A DNA stretch of 64,000 nt from Bacteroidota bacterium (GCA_947460595.1 CANHGS010000008.1:62001-126000), one strand, 5' to 3'; shown: positions 17,578 through 27,500, counted from the stretch's first letter. Notes: generated by a model not told the origin, from the letters alone. Made by a program: numbers and translations.

Positions 17578-20500
17578 ATGCTTTTAAAAAAACTGATTAC
17601 AATAATAGGATTATTAGTGGGTACCCTAGTTATTGGGCAAACACCCCAAACGGATTATAACAAGCAATGGAAAGAGATAGATAGTTTGATTAATTTGAAC
17701 CTGACCAAGTCTGCTTTGGGAAAATTGAAACCATTAGAGACCCAAGCTATTCAAGCAGGCAATCAGGTACAACAATTGAAAACCTTGGTATACCAATTGA
17801 AACTGGAAGACAGAGTTAGTGAAACGGATATCAACCAACGAATCAAAACTTTGGAGACCAAATTGAATGTTACTAAAGATAGTGTTTTTAGGTCTATGTA
17901 TCATTTGATGATTGCCAAAGCATTGTATCACCACTTTAATAGCAATAGATTCAAGTTATACAGTAAAGCCAATAGCAAAGAAATTAATAAAAAGGATATT
18001 CAAACTTGGACAATTCCAGACTTGTTTCAAAAAATTCAAGAAAATTTGTTGAAGGCAATCCAACCTAGCAACAAACTAATCAAAACTGATCTAACAAATT
18101 TTGAGCCTTTATTAATTAGAGGCAATGCCAGTTCTTTAAGACCAACCCTTTTTGATTTAATTGCAAACGATGCATTGGCTATTTTCAAGACACAGGAGGG
18201 CAGCATCAACCAGCCCTTAGAACCATACAGCATTCGTGACCCAAAAGCTTTGGCCAATTTTGAAATATTTAGCCAAGCAACATTCAATACCAATGACAGC
18301 AATTCGCACTACTGGATAAGTTTACAAATTTTCCAGCAACTAATTCTATCACATTTAGACGACAAAAACCCTGAAGCACTTGTTGATGTTGACTTAGAGC
18401 GAATAAATTGGGTGTATCGCCACAGCAATATTACTCAAAAGGAAACTGCACAATTAGAAGCCATCCAATATATGGCCACTCATTTAGCTGATGTTCCAGT
18501 TGTTGCTAAAGCATGGTATGTATTGGCTTTAAAATATGCCCAAGAGGCTGCTGGCTATTTACCAAATTATGACAGTAGCAAAAGATGGAAATATGTTGCT
18601 GCCATGAAAATCATTGAAACGGTAGAAAGTAAATTTGGCAAAGACCATCCAGCCAAATCAGCCATGGAGTACCTAAAAAATTCCATCCTATCTGTTAGCA
18701 TCAATACCCAAACAGAAAAGGTGAATATTCCAGGAAAACCATTTAGGGTTTTATTGAAATTTAGAAATACCAACAAACTTTACTTTAGAATCATTCAATC
18801 AGATCAACAAACTGCATTAAGAGATGCTTATGCCAGTAATGAACTAATTAAATTGGCTTGCAAACTGCCTGTCTATCAGATTTTTGAACAGGAATTACCT
18901 GCAACAACGGATTACCAAACTCATACTACAGAAATGAAAGTAGATGGATTACCTGTTGGTGCATATACCTTGCTTTGTTCTAACGACAAGGATTTTAGAG
19001 ATAGTATCTATCCCGTTTCTCTTCAAAATTTTCAAGTATCCAATATTAGTTGTCTACAACAGGATCTTGATTTTTATGTACTGGACAGAACAACTGGTTT
19101 GCCCTTGAATAATGCATTGGTTATCACTTATCTGCAAGAGCAAAATCAAAATGGAACTTATAATGCCAAATGGAACAAATCTACCGAATACAGAACGGAC
19201 AAAAACGGATATGTCCATTTTCAATTGAAAAGATCTTCCGCATACTTGCGGGTACAAATAAACTATGGCAAGGACCATTATGAGTCTAAAGAATATCACT
19301 ATCTCAGTTTTGATCCAACCAGCAGCCCTATAAGTCAGATTAAATATGAGCAAGAAAAAAAACGAATTTTCTTTTTTACGGATCGTAGCATTTATCGCCC
19401 TGGCCAAACTTTGTTTTTTAAGGGAATTAGCACAACAGAAGACTATATTAACAAACAATGCAAATTGGTAATAAATGACAGTTGTACCATCCTATTAAAA
19501 GACGCCAATTACCAAATTATTGATTCTATAAAATTAGTTACTAATGAATATGGTAGTTTTCATGGACAATTTCAATTACCGGAAAAGGGGTTAAATGGTT
19601 ATTACCAAATTATGGCTAAAAACAATGGTATTGGGAATGCCAATTTTAGAGTTGAACAATACAAACGTCCAAGTTTCTTTGTGAATTTTGAAACACCAAA
19701 AGAGGCATACCGTCTAAATGATACCATTAGAGTTCCATTGAATCTGAGGGCCTATGCAGGCAATAGTTTAAATAGCGCAAAAATCAAGTATCACGTTATG
19801 CGCAATAGTAAACCCTCATTTACTGATTATCGCAGCAATAGCTTCCCCTATCAACCAACCATTGAAATTGCCAATGGTGAACTAATTACCAACCAAACAG
19901 GTCAGTCCAGCATTAAGTTTAAAGCAAGCCCTGATCTAACAATCGATTCCAATTACCAACCCATTTATGTTTATACCATCACGGTTGATGCAACCGACCC
20001 CAATGGAGAAACCAGAACAAGCAATACCCAAGTATCGGTTGGGTACACAGACCGCTATCTCAGAATGGACCTTAAGAAACAAATCCATTCAGATAGCTTG
20101 TTAACGATTGGCATAACCGTTAAAAATTTAAATGAACAACCCTTAAAAGCCAAATTATTTTTACAAATTCAACCGCTGAAACAACCAGGAAAAATGTTTC
20201 GGAAAAGGTATTGGAACCAACCAGATCTTAGGTTGATGGATAAGGATAAATTCTGGAAATATTTTCCAACCGATGAATATGATCATGAAACAGATTTTAC
20301 TACTTGGGAAAAGACTACTAGTATTTATGATACCAGTTTAGAAACTAGTGACAGCAAAGACTTGCAATTCATAGTAGGGAAATTGAAAGGAGGATTTTAT
20401 GCATTGGTAGCTTCCAGCAAGGACAACAATGGAAATACAATTACCAATACCAACTATATCCAAATTTTTGATCAAGAACACTTTAATGAAAGCAGCTATT

Positions 20501-23500
20501 TGCAAAACACCTCCTATCTAGCAGAAAAAACTTATCAACCAGGAGACAGCCTTTTTTTGATCAATCATATTTTACCAAAAAAAGCATTTCTGATTCAAGA
20601 AACTTTTTATGACAATAAAAAAACTGTAATAGAATCTGCTCTAATAAATAACGGGCTTTATTTACAAAATTTACTAGTGCAAGAGTCGGATAGAGGTGGG
20701 TTTGCCAAAACAGCCATTTATGTCTATGACAACCGTGTTTACTACCATCAATTTCAGATTCAAATTCCATGGAAGAACAAAGAATTAAGTATACAGTATA
20801 AAAGTTTCAGAAATAAAACTGAGCCCGGATCCCAAGAAAAATGGACCATTGAATTAATGGGTGCAAAAGGCGAACAGAAAGCAGCAGAATTGGTTAGCTC
20901 CCTATATGACGCTTCCTTAGATGCCATAAAACCACATCGTTGGGGATTTCCTAATTTATGGCAAAAACCATCTTATGCTAAGGGTTGGAATAGTTACCAG
21001 AATTTTGACGCAAACAATGGACAACAAAACAGCTTCCGAGAATTTGTTGCTCCTAGATCAAAACCAATTATTTATGATGAACTTTTATTAGGCTTAAATT
21101 CCATCTATTATCAAGAATATCCAAATGAATTTGAACCATTACATGAGGTGGTGGTTGCTGGCAATTATTCAACAAGTAAAAAAACAATTAGTATTAGGGG
21201 TACTTCCTCAAATGCTTTTGACGCAGGCAGTCCTGTACAGGAAGAATCCTATGACAAAGTATATAGAACAGTAGATGTCATTGACCCGATTACTGGAGAA
21301 CATATGGTGAATGGTAGGGTGGTGAAAGACGGCAAAAATCCGGTGGATGAATTGGTGATTAGAAAGAATTTTTCAGAAACGGCTTTCTTCTTTCCAGAAC
21401 TACACGCAGACAGCAGTGGCAAATACCAGTTTAGTTTTACCATGCCAGATGCGGTAACCAAATGGAAATGGCAAAGTTTTGCCCATTCCAAAGATTTGAG
21501 TACAGGGTATCAAAGTGCCACTATTCAAACACAAAAAACATTGATGCTACAAAGCAATGCTCCAAGGTTTTTTAGAGAAGGGGATAAACTGGAATTTAGC
21601 ACCCGAATTGCCAATTTAAGTGACAAAGAATTAACGGGGCAGGTAACATTAGAATTAATAGACCCTAGCACCAATGCCTCCGTGGATGGATGGTTTCAAA
21701 ATATTTTTCCTACCCAATATTTTACAGTAGCAGCAGGGCAAAATAGTCCAGTAAAATTTCCTATTCAAATTCCATATACTTATAACAAGCCGCTCATCTG
21801 GCGCGTGGTAGCTAGGTCTGGAAATTATAGCGATGGCGAAGAACAAACCATTCCTGTTTTGAGTAATAGAGAATTGGTTACTGAAACCCTTCCTTTTCAT
21901 ACCATGGGTGACACAACGGTGAATCTGCGTTTTGAAAAATTATTGCAGGAACAAAGTGCTAGTGCCAGTAATGAATCTTTAACAATAGAATTTAGTAGCA
22001 ACCCAGCTTGGTATGTGGTTAAGGCGCTCCCCTATTTGCAGGAAGGCAATGACCAGTGTATTGAAACGGTGATCAATCGCTTTTATGCCAATGCCATGGC
22101 AAGTCAGATCTTGAATAAATATCCCAAGATTAAAGCCTTTTATCAAGACTGGAAAAAAGACAGTGCCTATTTGGTTTCTAATTTACAAAAAAATCAGGCG
22201 CTCAAACAAGTCTTATTAGAAGAAACGCCTTGGGTCATGGAAGCCAAGTCCGAGACTGAACAGATGCAGGCATTGGTCCAATTATTCAATCTAGCCAGGT
22301 TATCTGAAGACCAAGAAACACAATTAAAACAATTGATAGAACTGCAATTGCCTGAAGGCGGTTTTGCTTGGTTCAAAGGTGGAAGAACCCATCCTTATAT
22401 GACCAATTTGGTGTTAACGCGTATTGGTCAATTAAAAAGATTGGGAGCCATTACCCCTGATATAGCCATTCGTTTAAAACCGATGCTCTTAAAAGCGGTG
22501 GCCTATTTAGACCTAGTATTTCTAACACAGCATGAAAAATTGGAAAGTCGCAAATTTGACTTTTCAAAAGCTGGTATCAACTATTGGCATATCCAATATT
22601 TATTCATGCGCAGTTTTTATGGTGATATTCAAATTAGTGATACCAAAGCACAACTATTTTATTTGAAGCTTGGAAGAACAAGCTGGAATAGATTAGGCAT
22701 TGAAGAAAAAGCTTTACTGGCACAAGTCTATTACCGCAATAAAGAAACTGCGTTGGTATTTGACAAACTAGTTCCTGCCATCATGGAAAATGCTGTTTCA
22801 AGCAAAGAAAAAGGCATGTATTGGAAAGCACCAAATCAATACTATTGGCAGGGCTCTGAAATGGCCACAGTAATTAGGGTGGCCACCATGACGGCAGAAC
22901 TTACAGAAGGCCGTAAGTCAGAAATATTGGACCAGCAATTGAATTCCATGAAGACCTGGTTAATCCTAAATAAACAAACCAATTATTGGGGTAATAGTAT
23001 GGGCACTGCAGATGTTTGTTATGCATTCTTGATGAATGGATCCAATTGGTTAGAAAACAATCGCTCTGTTAGGATTCAATTGGGGAAGACCATTTTGGAT
23101 TCAAAGCAATTGCAAACCGAAGCAGGTACCGGTTATTTTCAAAAAAGAATGGAGGGTGCTAAAATAACACCTGAGATGGGTAAGATTCAAATAAGCACCC
23201 GTAGTATTAACCAGCAAATGGGCAAGTCTTATCAACCAGCATGGGGTGCTATTTATTGGCAGTATTTTGAAGACATGGACAAAATTACCCATACCAATAC
23301 CAGCTTGAAAATTCAGAAACAATTATTAGTAGAACAACACGGAGAAAAAGGTAAAATATTAGTACCTGTTGATGCCAACAATCCCATGCATGTGGGTGAC
23401 CGCTTGATCATTCGATTAACCATTAATACAGACCGTGATTTGGAATATGTGCACTTGAAAGATAGCAGGGCTGCGGGTATGGAACCTATTAATGCTTTGA

Positions 23501-23724
23501 GTGGTTATCAATGGCAGGGAGGATTGGGTTATTATGAAAATACTACCGATGCTTCCAACCATTTTTATTTTGACAAAATTTCAAAAGGTGTTTATGTCTT
23601 TGACTATCCTGTTTTCTTAACCCATTTGGGTGATTTTTCTGCGGGTATTGCCAATATTCAATGTTTGTATGCACCCGGTTTTAATGCCCATTCAGAAGGC
23701 ATTCGTATTCAGGTACAGGAATGA
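17578..23724 (+). CDS. Alpha-2-macroglobulin family protein with degenerate thioester motif
   Basis: Giant (2048 residues) exported macroglobulin-like protein; relatives trap proteases or guard the envelope. Signal peptide 1-21 (VIGQ), then an N-terminal helical repeat region (about 25-380), MG-type beta domains with the MG2 signature FFFTDRSIYRPGQ near 597, a TonB-plug-like insertion (LHEVVVAG ... ISIRG, about 1185-1210), the A2M bait-following domain (AFFFPELHADSSGKYQFSF, about 1270) and a C-terminal alpha/alpha-toroid. The thioester site normally reads CxEQ; here it is C1494-I-E-T, so the glutamine is missing and the covalent bond cannot form as usual. The next gene follows after 36 bases. 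Confidence 0.9.
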   Translation: MLLKKLITIIGLLVGTLVIGQTPQTDYNKQWKEIDSLINLNLTKSALGKLKPLETQAIQAGNQVQQLKTLVYQLKLEDRVSETDINQRIKTLETKLNVTKDSVFRSMYHLMIAKALYHHFNSNRFKLYSKANSKEINKKDIQTWTIPDLFQKIQENLLKAIQPSNKLIKTDLTNFEPLLIRGNASSLRPTLFDLIANDALAIFKTQEGSINQPLEPYSIRDPKALANFEIFSQATFNTNDSNSHYWISLQIFQQLILSHLDDKNPEALVDVDLERINWVYRHSNITQKETAQLEAIQYMATHLADVPVVAKAWYVLALKYAQEAAGYLPNYDSSKRWKYVAAMKIIETVESKFGKDHPAKSAMEYLKNSILSVSINTQTEKVNIPGKPFRVLLKFRNTNKLYFRIIQSDQQTALRDAYASNELIKLACKLPVYQIFEQELPATTDYQTHTTEMKVDGLPVGAYTLLCSNDKDFRDSIYPVSLQNFQVSNISCLQQDLDFYVLDRTTGLPLNNALVITYLQEQNQNGTYNAKWNKSTEYRTDKNGYVHFQLKRSSAYLRVQINYGKDHYESKEYHYLSFDPTSSPISQIKYEQEKKRIFFFTDRSIYRPGQTLFFKGISTTEDYINKQCKLVINDSCTILLKDANYQIIDSIKLVTNEYGSFHGQFQLPEKGLNGYYQIMAKNNGIGNANFRVEQYKRPSFFVNFETPKEAYRLNDTIRVPLNLRAYAGNSLNSAKIKYHVMRNSKPSFTDYRSNSFPYQPTIEIANGELITNQTGQSSIKFKASPDLTIDSNYQPIYVYTITVDATDPNGETRTSNTQVSVGYTDRYLRMDLKKQIHSDSLLTIGITVKNLNEQPLKAKLFLQIQPLKQPGKMFRKRYWNQPDLRLMDKDKFWKYFPTDEYDHETDFTTWEKTTSIYDTSLETSDSKDLQFIVGKLKGGFYALVASSKDNNGNTITNTNYIQIFDQEHFNESSYLQNTSYLAEKTYQPGDSLFLINHILPKKAFLIQETFYDNKKTVIESALINNGLYLQNLLVQESDRGGFAKTAIYVYDNRVYYHQFQIQIPWKNKELSIQYKSFRNKTEPGSQEKWTIELMGAKGEQKAAELVSSLYDASLDAIKPHRWGFPNLWQKPSYAKGWNSYQNFDANNGQQNSFREFVAPRSKPIIYDELLLGLNSIYYQEYPNEFEPLHEVVVAGNYSTSKKTISIRGTSSNAFDAGSPVQEESYDKVYRTVDVIDPITGEHMVNGRVVKDGKNPVDELVIRKNFSETAFFFPELHADSSGKYQFSFTMPDAVTKWKWQSFAHSKDLSTGYQSATIQTQKTLMLQSNAPRFFREGDKLEFSTRIANLSDKELTGQVTLELIDPSTNASVDGWFQNIFPTQYFTVAAGQNSPVKFPIQIPYTYNKPLIWRVVARSGNYSDGEEQTIPVLSNRELVTETLPFHTMGDTTVNLRFEKLLQEQSASASNESLTIEFSSNPAWYVVKALPYLQEGNDQCIETVINRFYANAMASQILNKYPKIKAFYQDWKKDSAYLVSNLQKNQALKQVLLEETPWVMEAKSETEQMQALVQLFNLARLSEDQETQLKQLIELQLPEGGFAWFKGGRTHPYMTNLVLTRIGQLKRLGAITPDIAIRLKPMLLKAVAYLDLVFLTQHEKLESRKFDFSKAGINYWHIQYLFMRSFYGDIQISDTKAQLFYLKLGRTSWNRLGIEEKALLAQVYYRNKETALVFDKLVPAIMENAVSSKEKGMYWKAPNQYYWQGSEMATVIRVATMTAELTEGRKSEILDQQLNSMKTWLILNKQTNYWGNSMGTADVCYAFLMNGSNWLENNRSVRIQLGKTILDSKQLQTEAGTGYFQKRMEGAKITPEMGKIQISTRSINQQMGKSYQPAWGAIYWQYFEDMDKITHTNTSLKIQKQLLVEQHGEKGKILVPVDANNPMHVGDRLIIRLTINTDRDLEYVHLKDSRAAGMEPINALSGYQWQGGLGYYENTTDASNHFYFDKISKGVYVFDYPVFLTHLGDFSAGIANIQCLYAPGFNAHSEGIRIQVQE

Positions 23725-23760
23725 TGCAAGCGGTAAAGGATTAATCCCGAAATTTGCCCC

Positions 23761-24816
23761 ATGCAAGTGGATTATATGATTGTAGGCCAGGGACTATGCG
23801 GAACTTTTCTGAGCTGGAACTTAAGTAAAGCTGGGAAGAAAGTTTTGGTGATAGATGAGTCCAGCCCAAATAGTTCCACCAAACTGGCCAGTGGTGTGAT
23901 TAATCCTGTTACTGGAAGAAGAATTGTGCGTACTTGGGAAATTGAAACGCTCTTGCCCTTTGCTTGGGAAGCTTATACCCAACTGGGAAAAGACATTGGG
24001 CAAGACATCATGAGACAGTGTAATATGCTGGATTTTCATCCTACCCCACAAATGGAATTGGCTTTTAGAGAAAGACTTACTAATGAGCACGAATACTTAC
24101 GCGTTCCTGAAAATACAGATGCTTGGAGAATTTATTTTGAGTTCCCCTTTGGTATAGGAGAAATCAATCCTTGCCTATTGATTGACCTCAACACAATGTT
24201 GACTGGTTGGCGCAAAGAACTTGTTGCTCAAAATGCTTTATTAGAAAGCAAATTTCAATTAAGCGAATTAATAGTAGAACCCCATCGCGTTAGCTATAGG
24301 AATTGGGAAGCTGAAAAAATCATTTTCTGTGATGGTTCCTATGGATTTGAGAACCCTTATTTTCAACTATTACCTTATGCGGGAAATAAAGGAGAAGTGA
24401 TCATTGCTTCCATTCCTGATTTACCAAGAGAGCATATTTACAAACAGGGCATTAACCTGGTTCCTTGGAAAGAGGATCTGTGGTGGATTGGCTCTAATTA
24501 TGAATGGAATTACCAAGACCTTCATCCATCCCTAGCTTTTAGAGAAAAAGTGGAACTGCAACTAAAGCATTGGTTGAAACTACCCTACAACATTTTGGAT
24601 CATCAAGCTGCCATAAGACCAGCTAATATGGAAAGAAGACCATTTGTGGGCCTACACCCAATCCATTCAAGCATTGGCGTTCTTAATGGTATGGGAACCA
24701 AGGGCTGCTCTTTATCGCCCTATTTTGGGCATCAGTTTACCCAACACCTGCTTTATGACGCGCCCCTAAATCCCTTGGTAGACGTTCAGCGCTTTAAAAA
24801 GATTTTAAGCCAGTAA
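23761..24816 (+). CDS. FAD-dependent oxidoreductase (DAO family)
   Basis: A flavoprotein of the D-amino-acid-oxidase/glycine-oxidase fold; the substrate is not predictable from sequence. The 351-residue protein opens with a Rossmann dinucleotide motif GQGLCGTF at residues 8-15 and an acidic end of the second strand (VLVIDES), and contains a second conserved DAO segment near the C-terminus (IRPANMERRPFVGLHP, GMGTKGCSLSP). No signal peptide or membrane segment, so cytosolic. It starts 36 bases after the macroglobulin gene and is probably in the same transcript. ThiO-like amine oxidase is one alternative. Confidence 0.85.
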   Translation: MQVDYMIVGQGLCGTFLSWNLSKAGKKVLVIDESSPNSSTKLASGVINPVTGRRIVRTWEIETLLPFAWEAYTQLGKDIGQDIMRQCNMLDFHPTPQMELAFRERLTNEHEYLRVPENTDAWRIYFEFPFGIGEINPCLLIDLNTMLTGWRKELVAQNALLESKFQLSELIVEPHRVSYRNWEAEKIIFCDGSYGFENPYFQLLPYAGNKGEVIIASIPDLPREHIYKQGINLVPWKEDLWWIGSNYEWNYQDLHPSLAFREKVELQLKHWLKLPYNILDHQAAIRPANMERRPFVGLHPIHSSIGVLNGMGTKGCSLSPYFGHQFTQHLLYDAPLNPLVDVQRFKKILSQ

Positions 24817-24861
24817 TACCTGAAAAAAATTATTTTAGTGTCTCACACTCAAATCACCGTC

Positions 24862-25269
24862 ATGAATCAGCAGAATCCGGAAGCCAACTACCATATTCCC
24901 TTGAAATACCGGAAGATGGAGAATCTACATATTGTTTTCTGGTTATTCAAAGACGTTGCCTGGTGTATGGTTTGGAAGCCCTTGGGGATTGTGATGATTA
25001 TTCCTACCCTAGCTATTTCTATGATCATTGCCTGGCGTACTAGACAGTATATGAGTGAGCTTTGCCATAATCTGGCCATTACCATTTGGATTACTGCTAA
25101 CTCTTACTGGATGGTCAGCGAGTTCTTGGGTTTTGATGCCATTCCTATTCCTGGAGGATTGACAATGAAGCACTTAGCACTAATACCCTTTACCCTTGGG
25201 CTCTTGATTTTGGGCTTTTATTATGGGTATTGGAAGCCTAGGCACCCCAGTGAACTTGAAACATTGTAG
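24862..25269 (+). CDS. Small hypothetical membrane protein
   Basis: Unknown family. From the ATG at 24862 the product is 135 residues with a soluble N-terminal stretch of about 25 residues and three likely membrane segments (around 45-65, 75-95 and 108-126), ending in a charged KPRHPSELE tail. A GTG eight codons upstream is also possible. It lies about 45 bases after the FAD oxidoreductase gene on the same strand. TATTTTAG just upstream could be a weak promoter box. No motif suggests an enzyme. Confidence 0.65.
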   Translation: MNQQNPEANYHIPLKYRKMENLHIVFWLFKDVAWCMVWKPLGIVMIIPTLAISMIIAWRTRQYMSELCHNLAITIWITANSYWMVSEFLGFDAIPIPGGLTMKHLALIPFTLGLLILGFYYGYWKPRHPSELETL

Positions 25270-25657
25270 CAAATGTTAGGATATTTTTTGGGTGTTTACC
25301 ACTCATCAAACATACTTTACCACTGGTCTTATTGCCTGTCCCGTTTAACCTTCATGCCCTTTGAAGCAAGTATTACTCCGCTATATCTTTACTGAATCAA
25401 AGTAAACGGAGCCTCGCTCCCATGCAACATGAACCACATTATTGAATTTCTATTTGCTCGTTTTCGTCAACGTGTAAAACCACCAGAAATTCACCGACTA
25501 TAACTGTCAACAGCAATCCTCAAAAAATATTTGCTCCACAAAAAAGAAGTTCCAGCACTGTGCAGGTTATCTTTAGTGTGATCACCCTATTTGCGGATTG
25601 CGGTCCAACGGACCAAGACGCAACCAAATTTAAAAACTGACATTGATGTATACCAAC
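25270..25657. other. Intergenic region with no recognised gene
   Basis: About 390 bp between the small membrane protein and the first lipoprotein. The only open frame with an ATG worth naming is 25429-25503 (24 residues, basic), with no supporting context. Small inverted repeats GGAGC/GCTCC near 25409-25421 and GGTCC/GGACC near 25601-25613 are too short to interpret. The 5' control region of the lipoprotein/YgiC-like cluster must lie here. Confidence 0.5.
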
Positions 25658-25990
25658 ATGAAACCCATCGTACTTGCGATACTGGGAGCTGCTGCGCTAT
25701 TCTTGCTCATCTCCTGCGAAGACACTGAAAAAAACGAAGACATTACCAACACCGTTAATAAAGACGGCGCCATTGAAAGCGCTGTTAAAGTTGAACAATT
25801 AGACAGCTTGCACGATGTCTTAATCACTACCCATGCCGTATGGAAAGACAATACCATTATTAAAAATATGGAGTACCGTGATACGGTTCCCAGTCTGGGC
25901 ATGAAAAGAACTGTTGCGGAAAACGCCGATGGCGATATGAAAGACGTAACGGTGAAAAAAGAATACGAAATCTATATTACGGTAAAGTAA
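25658..25990 (+). CDS. Small lipoprotein, unknown function
   Basis: 110 residues. The N-terminus is a lipoprotein signal peptide (MKPIVLAILGAAALF...) with lipobox LISC, lipidated Cys at residue 20; the mature protein is acidic and ends in alternating beta-like residues (EYEIYITVK). An ATG four codons upstream (25646) is an alternative start. I do not recognise a domain. It is five bases upstream of another lipoprotein gene and then a YgiC-like ligase, so the three are an operon. Its role is probably in the envelope, but this is inference from location only. Confidence 0.7.
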   Translation: MKPIVLAILGAAALFLLISCEDTEKNEDITNTVNKDGAIESAVKVEQLDSLHDVLITTHAVWKDNTIIKNMEYRDTVPSLGMKRTVAENADGDMKDVTVKKEYEIYITVK

Positions 25991-25995
25991 GCAAC

Positions 25996-26334
25996 ATGAA
26001 AAAATCAACTTATATACAATTGGTGTTAATCACCGCTACCCTTGCTAGTTGCAACCAGCCCAAGAAAAATGACTGGGACGATAGTGCCAAAGTGCATATT
26101 AGAAGTGACAGCACGGCTCCTTATACCAGGGTGCAACACCATGGTGGAATTGGTACGGCATTGCTTTGGTATTATGCTTTTAGACCCTATGGAAATTACA
26201 ATAATGGTTCTTACCAACGGGCCGGATATTATTCTAGTGCCATACACCCTAACTCTAATATTGGAACCAATGGTTTCAAAGGCGCTGTAACGCGTGGCGG
26301 ATTTGGAAGAAGTGGGTTTAGTGTTTCATCATAA
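25996..26334 (+). CDS. Small Gly/Tyr/Ser-rich lipoprotein, YgiB/YjfM-like position
   Basis: 112 residues with a lipoprotein signal peptide (lipobox LASC, Cys19). The mature part has an N-terminal charged stretch (KKNDWDDSAKVH) and a C-terminal region rich in Gly, Ser, Tyr and Asn (YGNYNNGSYQRAGYYSS ... GGFGRSGFSVSS). In E. coli the glutathionylspermidine synthase homologues YgiC and YjfC are preceded by the lipoproteins YgiB and YjfM (DUF1190), and the Gly/Ser/Tyr-rich tail plus gene order match that pattern, but I cannot show homology by eye. Eleven bases separate it from the ligase gene. Confidence 0.7.
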   Translation: MKKSTYIQLVLITATLASCNQPKKNDWDDSAKVHIRSDSTAPYTRVQHHGGIGTALLWYYAFRPYGNYNNGSYQRAGYYSSAIHPNSNIGTNGFKGAVTRGGFGRSGFSVSS

Positions 26335-26345
26335 GATTTACCAAT

Positions 26346-27476
26346 ATGCAGAGAATAAAAATAACCCCCAGAAATAATTGGCAAACAGAAGTAGAAAAAC
26401 TGGGCTTTGGCTTTCATACCACCAATATTCCTTATTGGGATGAGTCTGTTTATTACCAATTTAACATGCCAGAAATTTTGGCCATTGAAAAAGCAACCGC
26501 CGAACTCTATGACTGTTGTTTGGGTGCCGTGCAACACGTAATGGATGAAGGACTTTATGCTAAATTCAATATTCCTGACTGGGCCATTCCCATGATTGAA
26601 AGGTCTTGGACAGAAGACCATCCAGCTATTTATGGAAGGTTTGACCTTTGTTTCAAAGAGGGTCAAATAAAAATGCTGGAGTTCAATGCAGACACGCCTA
26701 CTAGTTTGTATGAAGCAGGCATTGTACAGTGGTTTTGGTTAAAAGATTTTGACAAGGACAGGGATCAGTTTAACAGTGTGCATGAAAAATTAATTGAGTA
26801 CTGGAAATACTTGAAAAACTATTTGAATCCAGGCCCTCTATATTTTACTTGTTTGAAAGAAACATTGGAAGACTTGACCAATACAGAATACTTGCGCGAT
26901 TGCGCTATTCAAGCCGGATTGGAGACCAAGTTGATCTTTATTGATGATATTGGATGGGACGCTGATAACAGGGAATTTATTGACCTTGAAAACCAACCCA
27001 TCAAAAACATTTTCAAGCTCTATCCTTGGGAATGGTTACTCAGTGAAAGCTTTGGCAAAAACATGTTGGAAGACAAAAACAAAGCGCTTTGGATGGAGCC
27101 CGCTTGGAAAATGATTTTGTCTAACAAAGCCATCCTGCCCATTTTGTGGGAGCTCTATCCAAACTGTCCTTACTTATTACCTGCCTATTTTGAAGAAGGC
27201 AAATTGAGTAACTATGTTAAGAAACCCATTTTGTCTAGAGAGGGCGCCAATATTGATTTGGTGATGAAAAATATGGGGCTCGCTAAGACAGAGGGACAAT
27301 ATGGTGCGGAAGGCTATATTTATCAGGAACTATTTACCCTTCCTAATTTTGGTGATCATTATCCCGTTATTGGATCTTGGGTTATTGGTCAAGAACCAGC
27401 TGGTATGGGCATTAGAGAAGCAGACAGTTTGATTACGGATAATAAAAGCCGTTTTGTGCCTCACTTGATTGGATAA
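26346..27476 (+). CDS. Glutathionylspermidine synthase-like ATP-grasp ligase (YgiC/YjfC family)
   Basis: ATP-dependent amide ligase of the GSP_synth family; true substrates of the stand-alone members are unknown, and there is no amidase domain as in E. coli Gss. The 376-residue product shows family segments YGRFDLCFKEGQIKMLEFNADTP near residue 100, KLYPWEWL near 220, the C-terminal SREGANI loop and the terminal IGSW.IG..PAGMGIRE..SLITDNKSRFVPH motif, which together make the assignment firm. It is the last gene of the lipoprotein cluster and is followed by a terminator. About 4 kb further on the same strand sits a second, unrelated ATP-grasp system. Confidence 0.92.
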   Translation: MQRIKITPRNNWQTEVEKLGFGFHTTNIPYWDESVYYQFNMPEILAIEKATAELYDCCLGAVQHVMDEGLYAKFNIPDWAIPMIERSWTEDHPAIYGRFDLCFKEGQIKMLEFNADTPTSLYEAGIVQWFWLKDFDKDRDQFNSVHEKLIEYWKYLKNYLNPGPLYFTCLKETLEDLTNTEYLRDCAIQAGLETKLIFIDDIGWDADNREFIDLENQPIKNIFKLYPWEWLLSESFGKNMLEDKNKALWMEPAWKMILSNKAILPILWELYPNCPYLLPAYFEEGKLSNYVKKPILSREGANIDLVMKNMGLAKTEGQYGAEGYIYQELFTLPNFGDHYPVIGSWVIGQEPAGMGIREADSLITDNKSRFVPHLIG

Positions 27477-27500
27477 ATTAAACTACTTGAACTAGTTTTA

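Noticed and set aside
25429-25503. 24-codon frame in the gap upstream of the lipoprotein genes
   Set aside because: Too short to support without conservation or ribosome-profiling data; retained only as a remark in the intergenic entry.
26229-26666. 145-codon minus-strand frame
   Set aside because: Antisense shadow of the lipoprotein and ligase genes; no family match and it crosses two real starts.
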